Assembly: GCA_933228895.1 (NCBI GenBank)
Contig: OW121856.1
Coordinates: forward strand, 15,951,805 to 16,015,804
Source: Platycnemis pennipes
Lineage: Eukaryota > Arthropoda > Insecta > Odonata > Platycnemididae
Direction: 5' to 3'
DNA: 64,000 bases
In this document: in pieces, positions 22,763 through 30,303 of the stretch
How the letters are laid out: each line of letters begins with the position of its first letter
Position numbering within the stretch: the stretch's first letter is position 1
Position numbers and translations under genes: made by a program
The notes under the pieces: generated by a model
Seen by the model: the letters and a program-made list of their open reading frames with translations, nothing else
Databases searched by the model: none
Told to the model about the DNA's origin: nothing

Positions 22763-22770
22763 TATAAAAG
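22763..22770 (+). promoter_or_regulatory. TATA box of the left-arm gene
   Basis: TATAAAAG lies 53 bases upstream of the ATG at 22823, the expected spacing for a transcript starting near 22793 with a short leader. Confidence 0.7.
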
Positions 22771-22822
22771 CGCGTTAAATCGAAGCGATATATAATCGCT
22801 GACAGATATTCGACACGTAAGG

Positions 22823-23419
22823 ATGTCTCCCTTACTCTCCGTGAAAGCTGAGCTTGGTGGGAAGCATCAACTCCTCGTTCGCAAATTCAAGGATAATGTG
22901 AACAACATATATGAAGTGCTCCTCCCATTACCACTACTGGGCAACAACGAAGAGAACGATCTTAATCTCAGTATAGAATTTGAGGAGAGATGCTTCACAG
23001 TGTTCAAACATATGAACAAATCCATAAATATCGTGGGAAAAAGTGTAATATTTTCGGGGTTTGAGAATCCTGAAACAGATGAAGTGGAACGTTTCAACGT
23101 TTCCACGATCAAGCAGCTGAAACTCGAGGGGGATAAGTTGGAGAAGGCCAAGAGACAAGATCCATCCATCACGTGTCATGTCTACGATATAAAGAAGATG
23201 AAGAAGATTGCTTATTCAATGGGAGGATCCGAGTTCATTTCAAAAGGCGGGAGAACGTCAACGGATGGTGTCCAATTTGATTTCGCCCCACCTGTGACAT
23301 TCACAACTGGAGAAAAGTCACGAATCAACTATTGTAACGTTTACGATCAACGAGGGAAGCATTTGGAAACGTATACTTTTATACTGAATGTTGTACCAAC
23401 TGAATATACTTTGTTCTAA
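22823..23419 (+). CDS. Left-arm 198-aa protein of unknown function
   Basis: I do not recognise this protein. It begins at an ATG 53 bases after a TATAAAAG box and ends at a TAA overlapped by two AATAAA signals (23419-23429), so it looks like a complete monocistronic unit. The sequence is mixed alpha/beta in feel, with no signal peptide, membrane segment, Walker motif or cysteine cluster. A charged central part (residues ~95-130, KQLKLEGDKLEKAKRQD) precedes a glycine-rich stretch (MGGSEFISKGGRTSTDG) and a beta-rich end. It is the only plus-strand gene in the left arm and converges on the minus-strand block ending at 23547. As the sole TIR-proximal left gene it could be an early or regulatory protein, but nothing in the sequence proves this. 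Confidence 0.75.
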   Translation: MSPLLSVKAELGGKHQLLVRKFKDNVNNIYEVLLPLPLLGNNEENDLNLSIEFEERCFTVFKHMNKSINIVGKSVIFSGFENPETDEVERFNVSTIKQLKLEGDKLEKAKRQDPSITCHVYDIKKMKKIAYSMGGSEFISKGGRTSTDGVQFDFAPPVTFTTGEKSRINYCNVYDQRGKHLETYTFILNVVPTEYTLF

Positions 23420-23533
23420 ATAAAAATAAAATCAAATCTTCTCTCCTTGTTATCATTTCTCAATACCTTTTCCTTAATATTAAGAGGAAGGGTTGTTCAG
23501 TAAATAAAACACATAGCATATAGGTTTGACAGA

Positions 23534-23539
23534 TTTATT
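23534..23539 (-). terminator. Poly(A) signal of the minus-strand block
   Basis: AATAAA on the minus strand lies 8 bases past the stop at 23547. It probably serves the last gene or the whole virion gene block and faces the plus-strand signals at 23419-23429. Confidence 0.65.
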
Positions 23540-23546
23540 TCATTTT

Positions 23547-24017
23547 TTAACATATTTTATTTTGTGTACACCAATCTGCTAGCTTATAACAATTTTTTCT
23601 TGCACATTGCAGATTATTTTGAGAATGTGACTTAATTAAACAGTCCTCATTTGTGGCTAATTTCTTAAGTGAAGGACAGCCGTACATTTCCAAGTTACCC
23701 ACACATATTCCTTTGGGAAGGAGACTGGTCAAGAAGGATGCCTTTTGAGCACCTTTTGTGAATAAAAACTGATATCCCTTTGTATATTCATATAATATAC
23801 TCTCCAGTTCCGAATAATCTACATCCCCAGAGTATTCATTCAATCCATGATAGTTGTTTCTCAACCAAGACGAGTCTCTCGCGTACAGTAATCTTGCAGG
23901 CGATTTGAAAAGCCACGTATTGCAACATCTCGTATGCATATTAATGATGGCCAATTCCTTAACTATATATTCACCATAAGTTGCGGTGAATCCTTGAAAT
24001 TCGATAATGACACTCAT
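23547..24017 (-). CDS. Small C/H/CA/W-signature protein A (possible DnaQ-like fold)
   Basis: 156 aa from the ATG at 24017; an upstream extension would need a TTG start. It opens with SVIIEFQGF and IVKELAI, resembling the first beta-strand region of DEDD exonucleases, but the usual acidic pair is E6/Q8. Later come a NYHGL motif (55-59), the KGAQK segment (88-92), GCPSL (113-117) and a C-terminal signature C126-x4-H131-x6-C138-A-x6-L-A-x-W149-x3-N153. The protein at 24788-25309 has the same C-terminal spacing exactly. I have seen related 'FQGF...KELA' proteins described only as uncharacterised in arthropods. A nuclease-derived or zinc-binding role is inference; loss of the first acidic residues argues against normal exonuclease activity. 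It is the last gene of the minus block. Confidence 0.7.
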   Translation of the reverse strand: MSVIIEFQGFTATYGEYIVKELAIINMHTRCCNTWLFKSPARLLYARDSSWLRNNYHGLNEYSGDVDYSELESILYEYTKGYQFLFTKGAQKASFLTSLLPKGICVGNLEMYGCPSLKKLATNEDCLIKSHSQNNLQCARKNCYKLADWCTQNKIC

Positions 24018-24161
24018 GGTGTAATCTCTCAAACTTACAAGGTTTTTTACACCCAATGCCAGAGGTTCAAGAGATTACAAGAGCTTCTGACTTGCAGAAT
24101 TTTACCTCGTGCCAGAGGTCAGAAACCCTTTGCAAACACACGTAATCAAAGTACAACCAAG

Positions 24162-24755
24162 TTATACCTTTTGATTACAAGACACATCATTCAACATGAG
24201 TATAAAATCAAATTCCAACCTTTCCAGATCATTTTCAGTGATATCGTTAGATATCCTGCTAGCGAGAAATTGTCTAACCTTATCGTGATTGTCCGAAAGT
24301 CTCCGGAGGAATAGATTTATCAGATTGGAGATTTTTAATAGAGCTTCCCATTCACCGGCATTAAGGTTAAATGAGCTCTTTGGTAAAATATTTTTAATAG
24401 ACAAATGTCGCTTCCCAAAGTAATTTGCATAGGATAAGCAATTTGAGGAGAGCTGATCTTTTAAACCAGCATATAAATAATTACTCACTGATTTTTCCAA
24501 ATTTATGACATTAGTCCATTCACTATGTGAAACAATAACACTTTTCTTAGTTGTATGATTAAATTGCACTACTGGTTCAAAGTCTCTGCTGGGGTCGTAA
24601 CCCACACAAACACTTTTTGATTTTACACCATTGAGATAATACACAGTCTGAAGCAGTAAGTTATTAGTGTTAGAAAATGACGAGGGGGCGGGAGGATGTT
24701 CAACAGGTCTCTTCCTTTTCACTGGCGGAGACGCCTTCATCGATGATGACTGCAT
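24162..24755 (-). CDS. 197-aa protein of unknown function with two similar halves
   Basis: Starts at the ATG at 24755, 32 bp after the previous gene's stop. The first ~28 residues are basic and proline-rich (VKRKRPVEHPPAP), a possible nuclear localisation or DNA-binding tail. Two segments resemble each other: KSVIVSHSEWTNVINLEKSV (about 91-110) and FNLNAGEWEALLKISNLINL (about 130-149), each a short strand followed by S/G-EW and a helix, which recalls small PC4-like repeats. The frame ends in AAG-GTA-TAA, which also reads as a splice donor (AAG|GTATAA), so an alternative spliced ending is possible. Function not recognised. Confidence 0.6.
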   Translation of the reverse strand: MQSSSMKASPPVKRKRPVEHPPAPSSFSNTNNLLLQTVYYLNGVKSKSVCVGYDPSRDFEPVVQFNHTTKKSVIVSHSEWTNVINLEKSVSNYLYAGLKDQLSSNCLSYANYFGKRHLSIKNILPKSSFNLNAGEWEALLKISNLINLFLRRLSDNHDKVRQFLASRISNDITENDLERLEFDFILMLNDVSCNQKV

Positions 24756-24787
24756 AACAACTGATGATCGACAGGATATTATCTTGC

Positions 24788-25309
24788 TTAAGAGGGATTA
24801 GGTGGGGGAGGGGTGGGGGAACAGTCGCTGGAGCAAGGCTCAACTTCTGCTTTGAGGCGGTTGTATTGCATCCATTGAGCGAGGGAATGCGCATCACGGA
24901 GTGCGCACGTACTGCTACGTAACTTATGACATGGGTTCAGACAGGAAAAGGTGGGGAAGGAGCATTTTTCAGGTGCCGGACAATGGAGTTCTTTCTTCAG
25001 GGAAATGAAGGTACGGTCTGTGAGGTCGGAGAGGAACTCACACTCGGCTTCACTATATGCATACAAAGAGGTTGCTCCTTCAATGATGGCTTCCAGCGCG
25101 GGTAGGAGCTCCACATGTGAGATGAATCCATGATCGAAGGTAGTCTCCTCGCAGTTTAGCGGATCATGTAACCGCAGTTTCTTCCCACCAGCGATAAGCT
25201 TTCCATGCTTCTGAAAACTCCCCCAGAACAAACGATTTGAGTCGACATCCACAGCTGCCAGCTCAATGACGCCACCCTTGGCGAAGCACACTGACGCAAC
25301 GATCTGCAT
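24788..25309 (-). CDS. Small C/H/CA/W-signature protein B (possible DnaQ-like fold)
   Basis: 173 aa from the ATG at 25309, 18 bp after the protease stop. The C-terminal signature C123-x4-H128-x6-C135-A-x6-L-A-x-W146-x3-N150 matches protein A (23547-24017) position for position. Here the CALRDA core also resembles the AL-x-DA part of the DnaQ ExoIII motif. A middle helix (YAYSEAECEFLSDL, 83-96) aligns with LFTKGAQKASFLTSLL of protein A, and both follow with a strand. The N-terminal half has IELAAVDVDS and a tryptophan-containing strand. The C-terminal ~20 residues are acidic then proline-rich. The two genes look like diverged duplicates within one virus-like element. The molecular role is not established. 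Confidence 0.7.
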   Translation of the reverse strand: MQIVASVCFAKGGVIELAAVDVDSNRLFWGSFQKHGKLIAGGKKLRLHDPLNCEETTFDHGFISHVELLPALEAIIEGATSLYAYSEAECEFLSDLTDRTFISLKKELHCPAPEKCSFPTFSCLNPCHKLRSSTCALRDAHSLAQWMQYNRLKAEVEPCSSDCSPTPPPPNPS

Positions 25310-25327
25310 TTCGGAAAGTCTCTCTCG

Positions 25328-25843
25328 TCAATGATGTTTCTTCACCCGAAGCATCATATTTATTCTCGAGCAGCACCGTTGAGCTTTGGGATGACACTTG
25401 CTTTCACTCCTCAACTCGTTGAAGGTCAGGTGGAACCGCTCCAAAGCGCGACAGTCGTTGAGATGAGGGATGGTGTGATGGAATTGTGTGAGGAATTTGT
25501 GTAATGTGTACCCTAACGACTTACTAGCTGCGTAAAGACAGCAGTATTCTCCGCAAATATCAGAATGGAAACTTTGAATCTGAACGCTATTGTGAGTGTA
25601 AGCGAAAGGTTTCAAAAAATTTATTATACCCGGAACGAAAGGGGCCAATCCGTAAGAGTCGAAATACTCTCCTATTCCATTGAAAATATATACCGCGACC
25701 CAATGAGACCCGGGTAAGTATGAAGGGTCTAAATTCACTACGTATACACCATTTCTAGGAGATTGAGGTAATTTATCAGAAGCGAAGACTCCGCGGAATA
25801 TTTTAAACGGATTCAATAACCTATCAATCCGTACACTATCCAT
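25328..25843 (-). CDS. Adenain-type cysteine protease (Polinton PRO)
   Basis: 171 aa from the ATG at 25843. The order of catalytic residues fits the adenovirus protease/Ulp1 clan: H47 in PGSHWVAVY, D62 in EYFDSYG, Q90 in IQSFHSDICG and the nucleophile C97 in DICGEYCC. The FDSYG phrase and the Q-x6-C-G spacing are family hallmarks. In adenoviruses the enzyme matures capsid and core precursors during assembly; the same job is inferred here, and a matching cleavage consensus is visible in the core protein at 27141-27587. Length is near that of Polinton PRO and a little below adenain (~205 aa). All catalytic positions are intact. It starts 7 bp after the hexon stop, inside the virion gene block. 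Confidence 0.88.
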   Translation of the reverse strand: MDSVRIDRLLNPFKIFRGVFASDKLPQSPRNGVYVVNLDPSYLPGSHWVAVYIFNGIGEYFDSYGLAPFVPGIINFLKPFAYTHNSVQIQSFHSDICGEYCCLYAASKSLGYTLHKFLTQFHHTIPHLNDCRALERFHLTFNELRSESKCHPKAQRCCSRINMMLRVKKHH

Positions 25844-25850
25844 TGCAAGA

Positions 25851-27137
25851 CTAATAATTTGTGATGATGTTCCTGTTTTTATCGATTTCTAGAGAGGCAT
25901 CGTATTCTGCAAATACCAAGCACGTCACGGTGTTTGTCAATTCTTTCTCGAATTTCGCCTCTATTCGCACCACACCTCGATCTCCGAGACTTGCATAATC
26001 TTCGTTTCCTGAATCGTCCGGGGTGAGATCGAACACCAGCATGAAATATCCATGTCCAAACATGTCATACGTAATTTGATTTCCTCTATCATAATGCTTT
26101 ATTCCACTGCCTGAGAATATGGTATCATACGCTCGTGCCCAATACTTTTTACTGTAGAAATTACACTCCAACCCCTCGGAAGGAAACTGAACACCGTTTA
26201 CAAAGAGTGAAAAATTTTCCAGGGAATAGTGAGAGAGAGCAAATGGATTCTTGTCAACCTTACCAGCGTACGAGTCATTATCAACCATAGCAAATATTAT
26301 GGTGTTGGGTATTCGACCAACGATCGCATTATCAATGCTGAGAGTTCGTCCACCGGCAGGAACCGTGAAAGATTTCATTTCGGTACGTTTGTAGTGATAT
26401 CTAGCATTATTTTTTTCCAGCATCTTATTGTGTGCCAATAATATGGAAGGGTTGATGTCGAAATGTTGAACATAAAGAGTCGCATCTAGTATTTTTATTA
26501 TTCCCCCATCCACTCCCATCAGATTAAACGCGGGGTTTGAAAGCATCAACCTGATTCCTATATCGACCCGATCTAACAGCAATTGTGCCTGATTAAACAC
26601 ATCCACATGTAATTTACCATATAGCTCAACCTCGGCACTATTCTCGAACCAAGTCTTTCGCTTCACGTAACCTGCATTACTCACGTCAGTTTTATTAATA
26701 TCCTCCCCCGTATCCACTTCCCACCCAACATTCCTCAAATGCGTTCTACTCGCATCCCCACCATAATTCAACACATTTTCAATATAGCTCCTATAATGAT
26801 AATTATCTTCTGATGGGGTCACTAATGTCCCATTGAAATAAACGTTGCATTGTTCGAAGAGGGAGTGGAGAATATTGTTCACAACGCCTGGTTGATTTCC
26901 ATCGCTAGACGTATAATCTACCAAGCTCGTCTTACAAACCTTCACTCTCAGCTTGAGAAATATGCTATTCAAATCCTTGTAAGCATCCCCAGAATCTTTG
27001 ATCAGGAATTCAATCACCGATCTATTATCCAGCGATGATATAGGTTTGTAGGAGACTAGCCGCTTTGATAAAATGTTAGTCTGAATGGGTGGATTGGGTT
27101 GGAATAAGTCCAGCGAGCTCAGCATATGCTCACCCAT
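25851..27137 (-). CDS. Hexon-like major capsid protein (Polinton PY; F54H12.2-like)
   Basis: 428 aa from the ATG at 27137. The pattern matches the protein family annotated in many animals as 'F54H12.2-like', which belongs to Polinton capsid modules. Recognised landmarks are the N-terminal SSLDLFQPNPPIQTNILSK, then DLNSIFLKLRVKV, the FEQCNVYFNG segment, HYRSYIENVLNYG, a W-x-V-D-T acidic linker, HVDVFNQAQLLLDRV, and KNNARYHYKR leading to KSFTVPAGGR, VNGVQFPSEG and a beta-rich C-terminus. The alternating strands and large inserts fit a double jelly-roll capsid subunit. Family: established for Polintons and adintoviruses; the fold here is inferred. The frame is fully open. It sits between the core protein (3 bp upstream) and protease (7 bp downstream). 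Confidence 0.8.
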   Translation of the reverse strand: MGEHMLSSLDLFQPNPPIQTNILSKRLVSYKPISSLDNRSVIEFLIKDSGDAYKDLNSIFLKLRVKVCKTSLVDYTSSDGNQPGVVNNILHSLFEQCNVYFNGTLVTPSEDNYHYRSYIENVLNYGGDASRTHLRNVGWEVDTGEDINKTDVSNAGYVKRKTWFENSAEVELYGKLHVDVFNQAQLLLDRVDIGIRLMLSNPAFNLMGVDGGIIKILDATLYVQHFDINPSILLAHNKMLEKNNARYHYKRTEMKSFTVPAGGRTLSIDNAIVGRIPNTIIFAMVDNDSYAGKVDKNPFALSHYSLENFSLFVNGVQFPSEGLECNFYSKKYWARAYDTIFSGSGIKHYDRGNQITYDMFGHGYFMLVFDLTPDDSGNEDYASLGDRGVVRIEAKFEKELTNTVTCLVFAEYDASLEIDKNRNIITNY

Positions 27138-27140
27138 GAC

Positions 27141-27587
27141 TTAGTTGGAAAAAATATCTCTGTGCACGACCTTCTTCCCTCTTCGCCTTCTCTGCGAATG
27201 CCCTTTCTTTTTCCCAACACTAGTTTTTATTTTATTCAATCGTGGGCGCTTAACCAGTCTCATCCCACCCCCACTCATATTTTTTATCTTCTCCTCCGCT
27301 TTCCGTTTCAAGTTCTGCCCCGCCTCGTTTAATCTACTACGCAATATATCCTTAACCGGTTTAGTCCCCAGATCGCTCAAGGCTGCTGCCCCAGCACTAA
27401 CTGCCTCCTTACCAACCGTCTTCAACCCGCTGTAAAAAAGAGGTCTGGCAAAACGCCACAAACCAGCAAGAAAACTTCCTATACCCCGACCCTTTTGCAC
27501 ACGATACGATGCTCGATATATTGGTCCAATCTCCCCACCCGACTGCTTTAGGTAGTAAGATAAATAACGATCCGTCACCGGAGCCAT
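27141..27587 (-). CDS. Basic virion core protein (adenovirus pX/pVI-like)
   Basis: 148 aa from the ATG at 27587 (a longer frame would need a TTG). Order of parts: YYLKQSGGEIGPIYRASY (residues ~11-28), a glycine- and aromatic-rich amphipathic stretch GRGIGSFLAGLWRFARPLF (33-51), an alanine/glycine helix KEAVSAGAAALSDLG, then a strongly basic tail with KRKAEEK, KRPRLNK and QRRRRGKK. The layout resembles adenovirus minor core proteins, where an amphipathic segment can act on membranes and the basic tail binds DNA. MSGG-G at residues 104-108 fits the adenain consensus (M/I/L)-x-G-G|x, so the element's own protease could cut it. Position between penton-like and hexon-like genes is as expected. Sequence similarity across this class is low, so function is inferred from layout. 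Confidence 0.65.
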   Translation of the reverse strand: MAPVTDRYLSYYLKQSGGEIGPIYRASYRVQKGRGIGSFLAGLWRFARPLFYSGLKTVGKEAVSAGAAALSDLGTKPVKDILRSRLNEAGQNLKRKAEEKIKNMSGGGMRLVKRPRLNKIKTSVGKKKGHSQRRRRGKKVVHRDIFSN

Positions 27588-27616
27588 CTCGACGCTCAAT
27601 GATCAACCAACTCATA

Positions 27617-28672
27617 TCACATCTTTTTTATAAAATGCAATACGATGATGGAAGATTGCCCCCCACTGCGAAATGGTATTGACTCGCCGAGTTTGTCAGT
27701 CAACAAAATTTCTATGCTCTCGATGTTGTTTTTTTCGACGTGGTAATAAAAGATGGGATTGAATGTCCAGTGTAAGACTTGAGTGTTTAATATACGCAAG
27801 CATCGACTGAGCGAATCACCTACCAGTTGGGGTTTAATTATATCCGTGTAAACGTAAACGTTTTTGGGAGGAGACAAGATTTCTCTTTTCGTTCTACCAC
27901 TTCGCAAGTTGCGGTATTCAGCTTTAATTCTCTTGAAATTCTTTACGAAATCCTCCGCAAGTGTTGACGAAGATGAATCCCACTGATAGAAACGGAGAAG
28001 AATGCTTGATAATATCAGAATATCTTGTTTTATTTCAGCCTGCTGTTCGCCGTTGAAATCTTTAATCGATTTATCGAATAATTCCTTGAACGAATTATAT
28101 GTTCCTGGCTTTAACGTATACTTAACATCATCGGTAATAATCTGCACTGAGTTTGGTGATAATCTCTCATTTATACCACTCTTTTTATCATTCACTCTCA
28201 TTCCGTCTGCGTAAATCATTACATCATTCGCTATGTCAAACCTTTTCTCCCCGCTAATCTCAAAAAATGATGGTTCGAAGGCAAAAGCTATACTTTCGTA
28301 CCTACCATTTGGAACGACGAAGAACGAACCATCCTTCAACTTTACTCTAACAATATCTTTATCCTGAGGCCCACCAATTTCACCCCGGACCACTCCCTCC
28401 TCATTTCGAGTCCTATTATCTTTTGCTGGTGAGCCGGAAGATAACGCTTCTTCTTCCTCCAGAGTTCCCGGAGTCGCGGTTTCTTCTCTAACATCCCGCG
28501 AGAGAATACTCCCGTCTATGGGAGGAATAGAAATCTCAGCTAAACCTACCATCCATTCATCATTTTCCAAATCGACACGGTGTGATAATCTCGTACGGAA
28601 ATGTGATATTGTGTTGTGAGGAAAATATGTTTTGGAACTATCACTAGGTAACGTAATGTAAAACTCGTTCAT
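27617..28672 (-). CDS. Penton-like minor capsid protein (Polinton PW type)
   Basis: 351 aa from the ATG at 28672. The start overlaps the stop of the upstream integrase remnant (ATGA). The N-terminus carries the familiar pattern MNEFYITLPSDSSKTYFP, HFRTRLSHRVDLE and EWMVGLAEISIP. The C-terminus has NVYVYTDIIKPQLVGDSLS, then LR-I-L and a final strand pair ending IPFRSGGQSSIIVLHFIKK. The same two end blocks recur in insect and other Polinton minor capsid proteins. A variable, acidic middle (about 60-100, TATPGTLEEEEALSSG) looks disordered. In virions this protein would sit at the vertices. The frame is intact. Similarity is confined to the two ends, so the centre may differ among lineages. Confidence 0.72.
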   Translation of the reverse strand: MNEFYITLPSDSSKTYFPHNTISHFRTRLSHRVDLENDEWMVGLAEISIPPIDGSILSRDVREETATPGTLEEEEALSSGSPAKDNRTRNEEGVVRGEIGGPQDKDIVRVKLKDGSFFVVPNGRYESIAFAFEPSFFEISGEKRFDIANDVMIYADGMRVNDKKSGINERLSPNSVQIITDDVKYTLKPGTYNSFKELFDKSIKDFNGEQQAEIKQDILILSSILLRFYQWDSSSSTLAEDFVKNFKRIKAEYRNLRSGRTKREILSPPKNVYVYTDIIKPQLVGDSLSRCLRILNTQVLHWTFNPIFYYHVEKNNIESIEILLTDKLGESIPFRSGGQSSIIVLHFIKKM

Positions 28673-29004
28673 ATTTCACGTACCGAAGAAGCGAGGATCC
28701 AAGAATTAAATGATTTTGGGTATCCTTCCCACTTTACAAAATATTCTAAATCGCCAGCCTGCCCCCTGCGCTTCAAAATTTTCTCAATCTTATATTCCGC
28801 CTCGGGGGAAAGGTTAACCCGCACTAACTCCTGCTCATAGAAACTACCCTTTATATCCTCACCGTTTAGATCTTTCAACTCGTACGTGGGTATCTCCCTC
28901 GATTGATTCACACCCTCGACTTGGAATATTTCGCTGGTGTAATTAGGTGTATATCCTTTTGCAAATGGACGTCGTTCTTTACTGATTCTGACGTAATCAC
29001 CCAC
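28669..29004 (-). pseudogene. Integrase C-terminal remnant: SH3-like domain plus chromodomain
   Basis: 111 codons starting from a valine; there is no ATG in the frame and an in-frame stop lies near 29026. Residues 1-60 (VGDYVRISK, FAKGYTPNYTSEIF, TYELKDLNGEDIKGSFYEQE) are the SH3-like end of Polinton integrases of the F54H12.3 type. Residues 71-108 form a chromodomain (YKIEKIL, YFVKWEGYP, SWI) with the aromatic residues Y71, W92 and W102. The zinc-binding N-terminus and DDE core are absent and were not found elsewhere in the element. The upstream minus-strand sequence CACATCGTTTTAG looks like a splice acceptor, so it may once have been a 3' exon. It is still fully open over 336 bp. It overlaps the penton-like gene by 4 bp. 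Confidence 0.75.
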
Positions 29005-29144
29005 TAAAACGATGTGAATTGGAGGTTAATATAACTAGTATTGATTTTTCTACACGTCTTTCCCCCTGTGCATATCAACTTTTCCTCGATAGACCTTTGG
29101 ATTTTATATTAGATTTAGAGGGTTTTATTGGGGATACAATTCAC

Positions 29145-29576
29145 ATGGTCATTATTTTCTACACATACGGTTATAATTATTCTACTCTCCATTTTTGTCA
29201 AACGTGTGCAGTAACAATAAGACCGTACAAACCATGGAGCGTTTACGTTTACTGTGAACACCTTGCTCTGAATGTTTCGACCGTGGCGACTATGATTCGG
29301 AGGAGGGAGTATTGGTGCTCAAACTGTATTAGGACGCCCCTTTTCACCCTAATGGATAAGTCCGACTGTTTTTTAAGGTTTCAGGGACATATTGATTCGG
29401 GGGATGATACATCCTCGGGGGATGAATACTTTTCCTATAATTTCTCTTTTAATACACATCGGAGAAAAAAACACCTCACTCCCACTAAAGAGTACTTTCG
29501 TGCTCGGCGGCGGAGATGTCTCGACTCCAATTTCTCTTCAGATACGTTTTTAGAAAGTCCGTCCAACAGCGATTGA
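29145..29576 (+). CDS. Putative zinc-binding protein of unknown function
   Basis: The frame is open from 28992, but the first in-frame ATG is at 29145, giving 143 aa. The longer form would need a non-ATG start or a spliced exon. Paired cysteines C-x2-C (FCQTCAV), a C-x-H (YCEHLAL) and a second C-x2-C (WCSNCIR) are spaced about 15 and 18 residues apart and could bind one or two zinc ions. A serine/aspartate-rich acidic segment follows (SGDDTSSGDE), then a basic tail (RARRRRC). Such a layout suits a small nucleic-acid-binding regulator. I do not recognise the family. It diverges from the integrase remnant, whose start is within 30 bp of the open frame, so the two occupy a shared bidirectional zone. 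Confidence 0.5.
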   Translation: MVIIFYTYGYNYSTLHFCQTCAVTIRPYKPWSVYVYCEHLALNVSTVATMIRRREYWCSNCIRTPLFTLMDKSDCFLRFQGHIDSGDDTSSGDEYFSYNFSFNTHRRKKHLTPTKEYFRARRRRCLDSNFSSDTFLESPSNSD

Positions 29577-29648
29577 TGCCCCCCCCCCCCCCCCCCCCCC
29601 TCACCTAATCCCCCCTCACCTAATCCCCCCTCATCTAATCCCCCCTCC
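29577..29648 (+). repeat. C homopolymer and 15-bp repeat
   Basis: A run of more than 20 C begins right after the 29576 stop, followed by about three units of TCACCTAATCCCCCC. Such runs often vary in length between alleles and assemblies. Confidence 0.85.
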
Positions 29649-29699
29649 CTCAGCCTCGATTTACCCTCACCCTTTCACTTTACTAGCTAGTGCAATCTG

Positions 29700-29733
29700 T
29701 ATATATACGCTATGTTTGCTAGACAAGTCACTC
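29700..29733 (+). promoter_or_regulatory. TATA box and initiator of the right-arm transcript
   Basis: TATATATA at 29700-29707 is followed by an arthropod-type initiator TCACTC at 29728-29733, whose A (29730) lies 30 bases from the start of the TATA box. This spacing is canonical. The ATG at 29712 falls upstream of the predicted start and would not be in the RNA. Confidence 0.65.
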
Positions 29734-30200
29734 ATAGCAGCAGTCTCAATCAACTCTCTTCCGAGCAACGTCCGGGCAACTGCAAGCGGTATCTCATCAC
29801 AATCATCACCACCACCAGAAGCATCACTCAATACCAGCACCAGCAGCTAACCCTCACCTCAACGACCACCACCACAAGAAGCAGCACTGCACCACCACCT
29901 CCAGAAAAGCGTCACTCAATACCAGCCACAGCAGCTAACCCTCACCTCAACGACCACCACCAGAAGAAGCACCACTGCACCACCACCAGCACCAACAGCT
30001 ATCCCTCACCTCAACGACCACCACCACAAGAAGCACCACTGCACCACCACCTCCAGAAAAGCATCACTCAATACCAGCCACAGCAGCTAACCCTCACCTC
30101 AACGACCACCACCAGAAGAAGCACCACTGCACCACCACCAGCACCAACAGCTATCCCTCACCTCAACCACCACCAGAAGCAGCACTCGCCCACCCTTAAA
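29730..30200 (+). other. Predicted AUG-free, G-poor repetitive 5' leader exon
   Basis: From the predicted start to the splice donor there is no ATG in any frame over about 470 bases, despite the length. Composition is mainly A and C (ACCACCACCAGAAG-type words), with an imperfect tandem repeat of about 154 bp (CACTCAATACCAGCCACAGC recurs near 29909 and 30063). It is open in one frame, but the only ATG for that frame (29712) precedes the predicted start. I read it as a leader, not a protein. Confidence 0.55.
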
Positions 30201-30302
30201 GTGAGTATATTTTCCTTAGCAACCAATGCTCCTTTTATAATACAATCACTGTTACCAATATATGCTGATTTATTTTTCTCCTTTTATATATTAACGTTGT
30301 AG
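30201..30302 (+). other. Predicted 102-nt leader intron
   Basis: Donor AAA|GTGAGTAT and acceptor TATATATTAACGTTGTAG|A bound a 102-nt interval, with ATTAAC as a plausible branch site. The acceptor falls one base before the dUTPase ATG (30304), so splicing would place the leader directly against the start codon. Confidence 0.65.
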
Positions 30303-30303
30303 A

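Noticed and set aside
29712..30302. 196-codon frame rich in T, H, P and Q as a coding gene
   Set aside because: Its only ATG lies upstream of the predicted transcription start; the sequence is a tandem CCACCA-rich repeat that ends at a splice donor just before the dUTPase. A non-coding leader explains it better.
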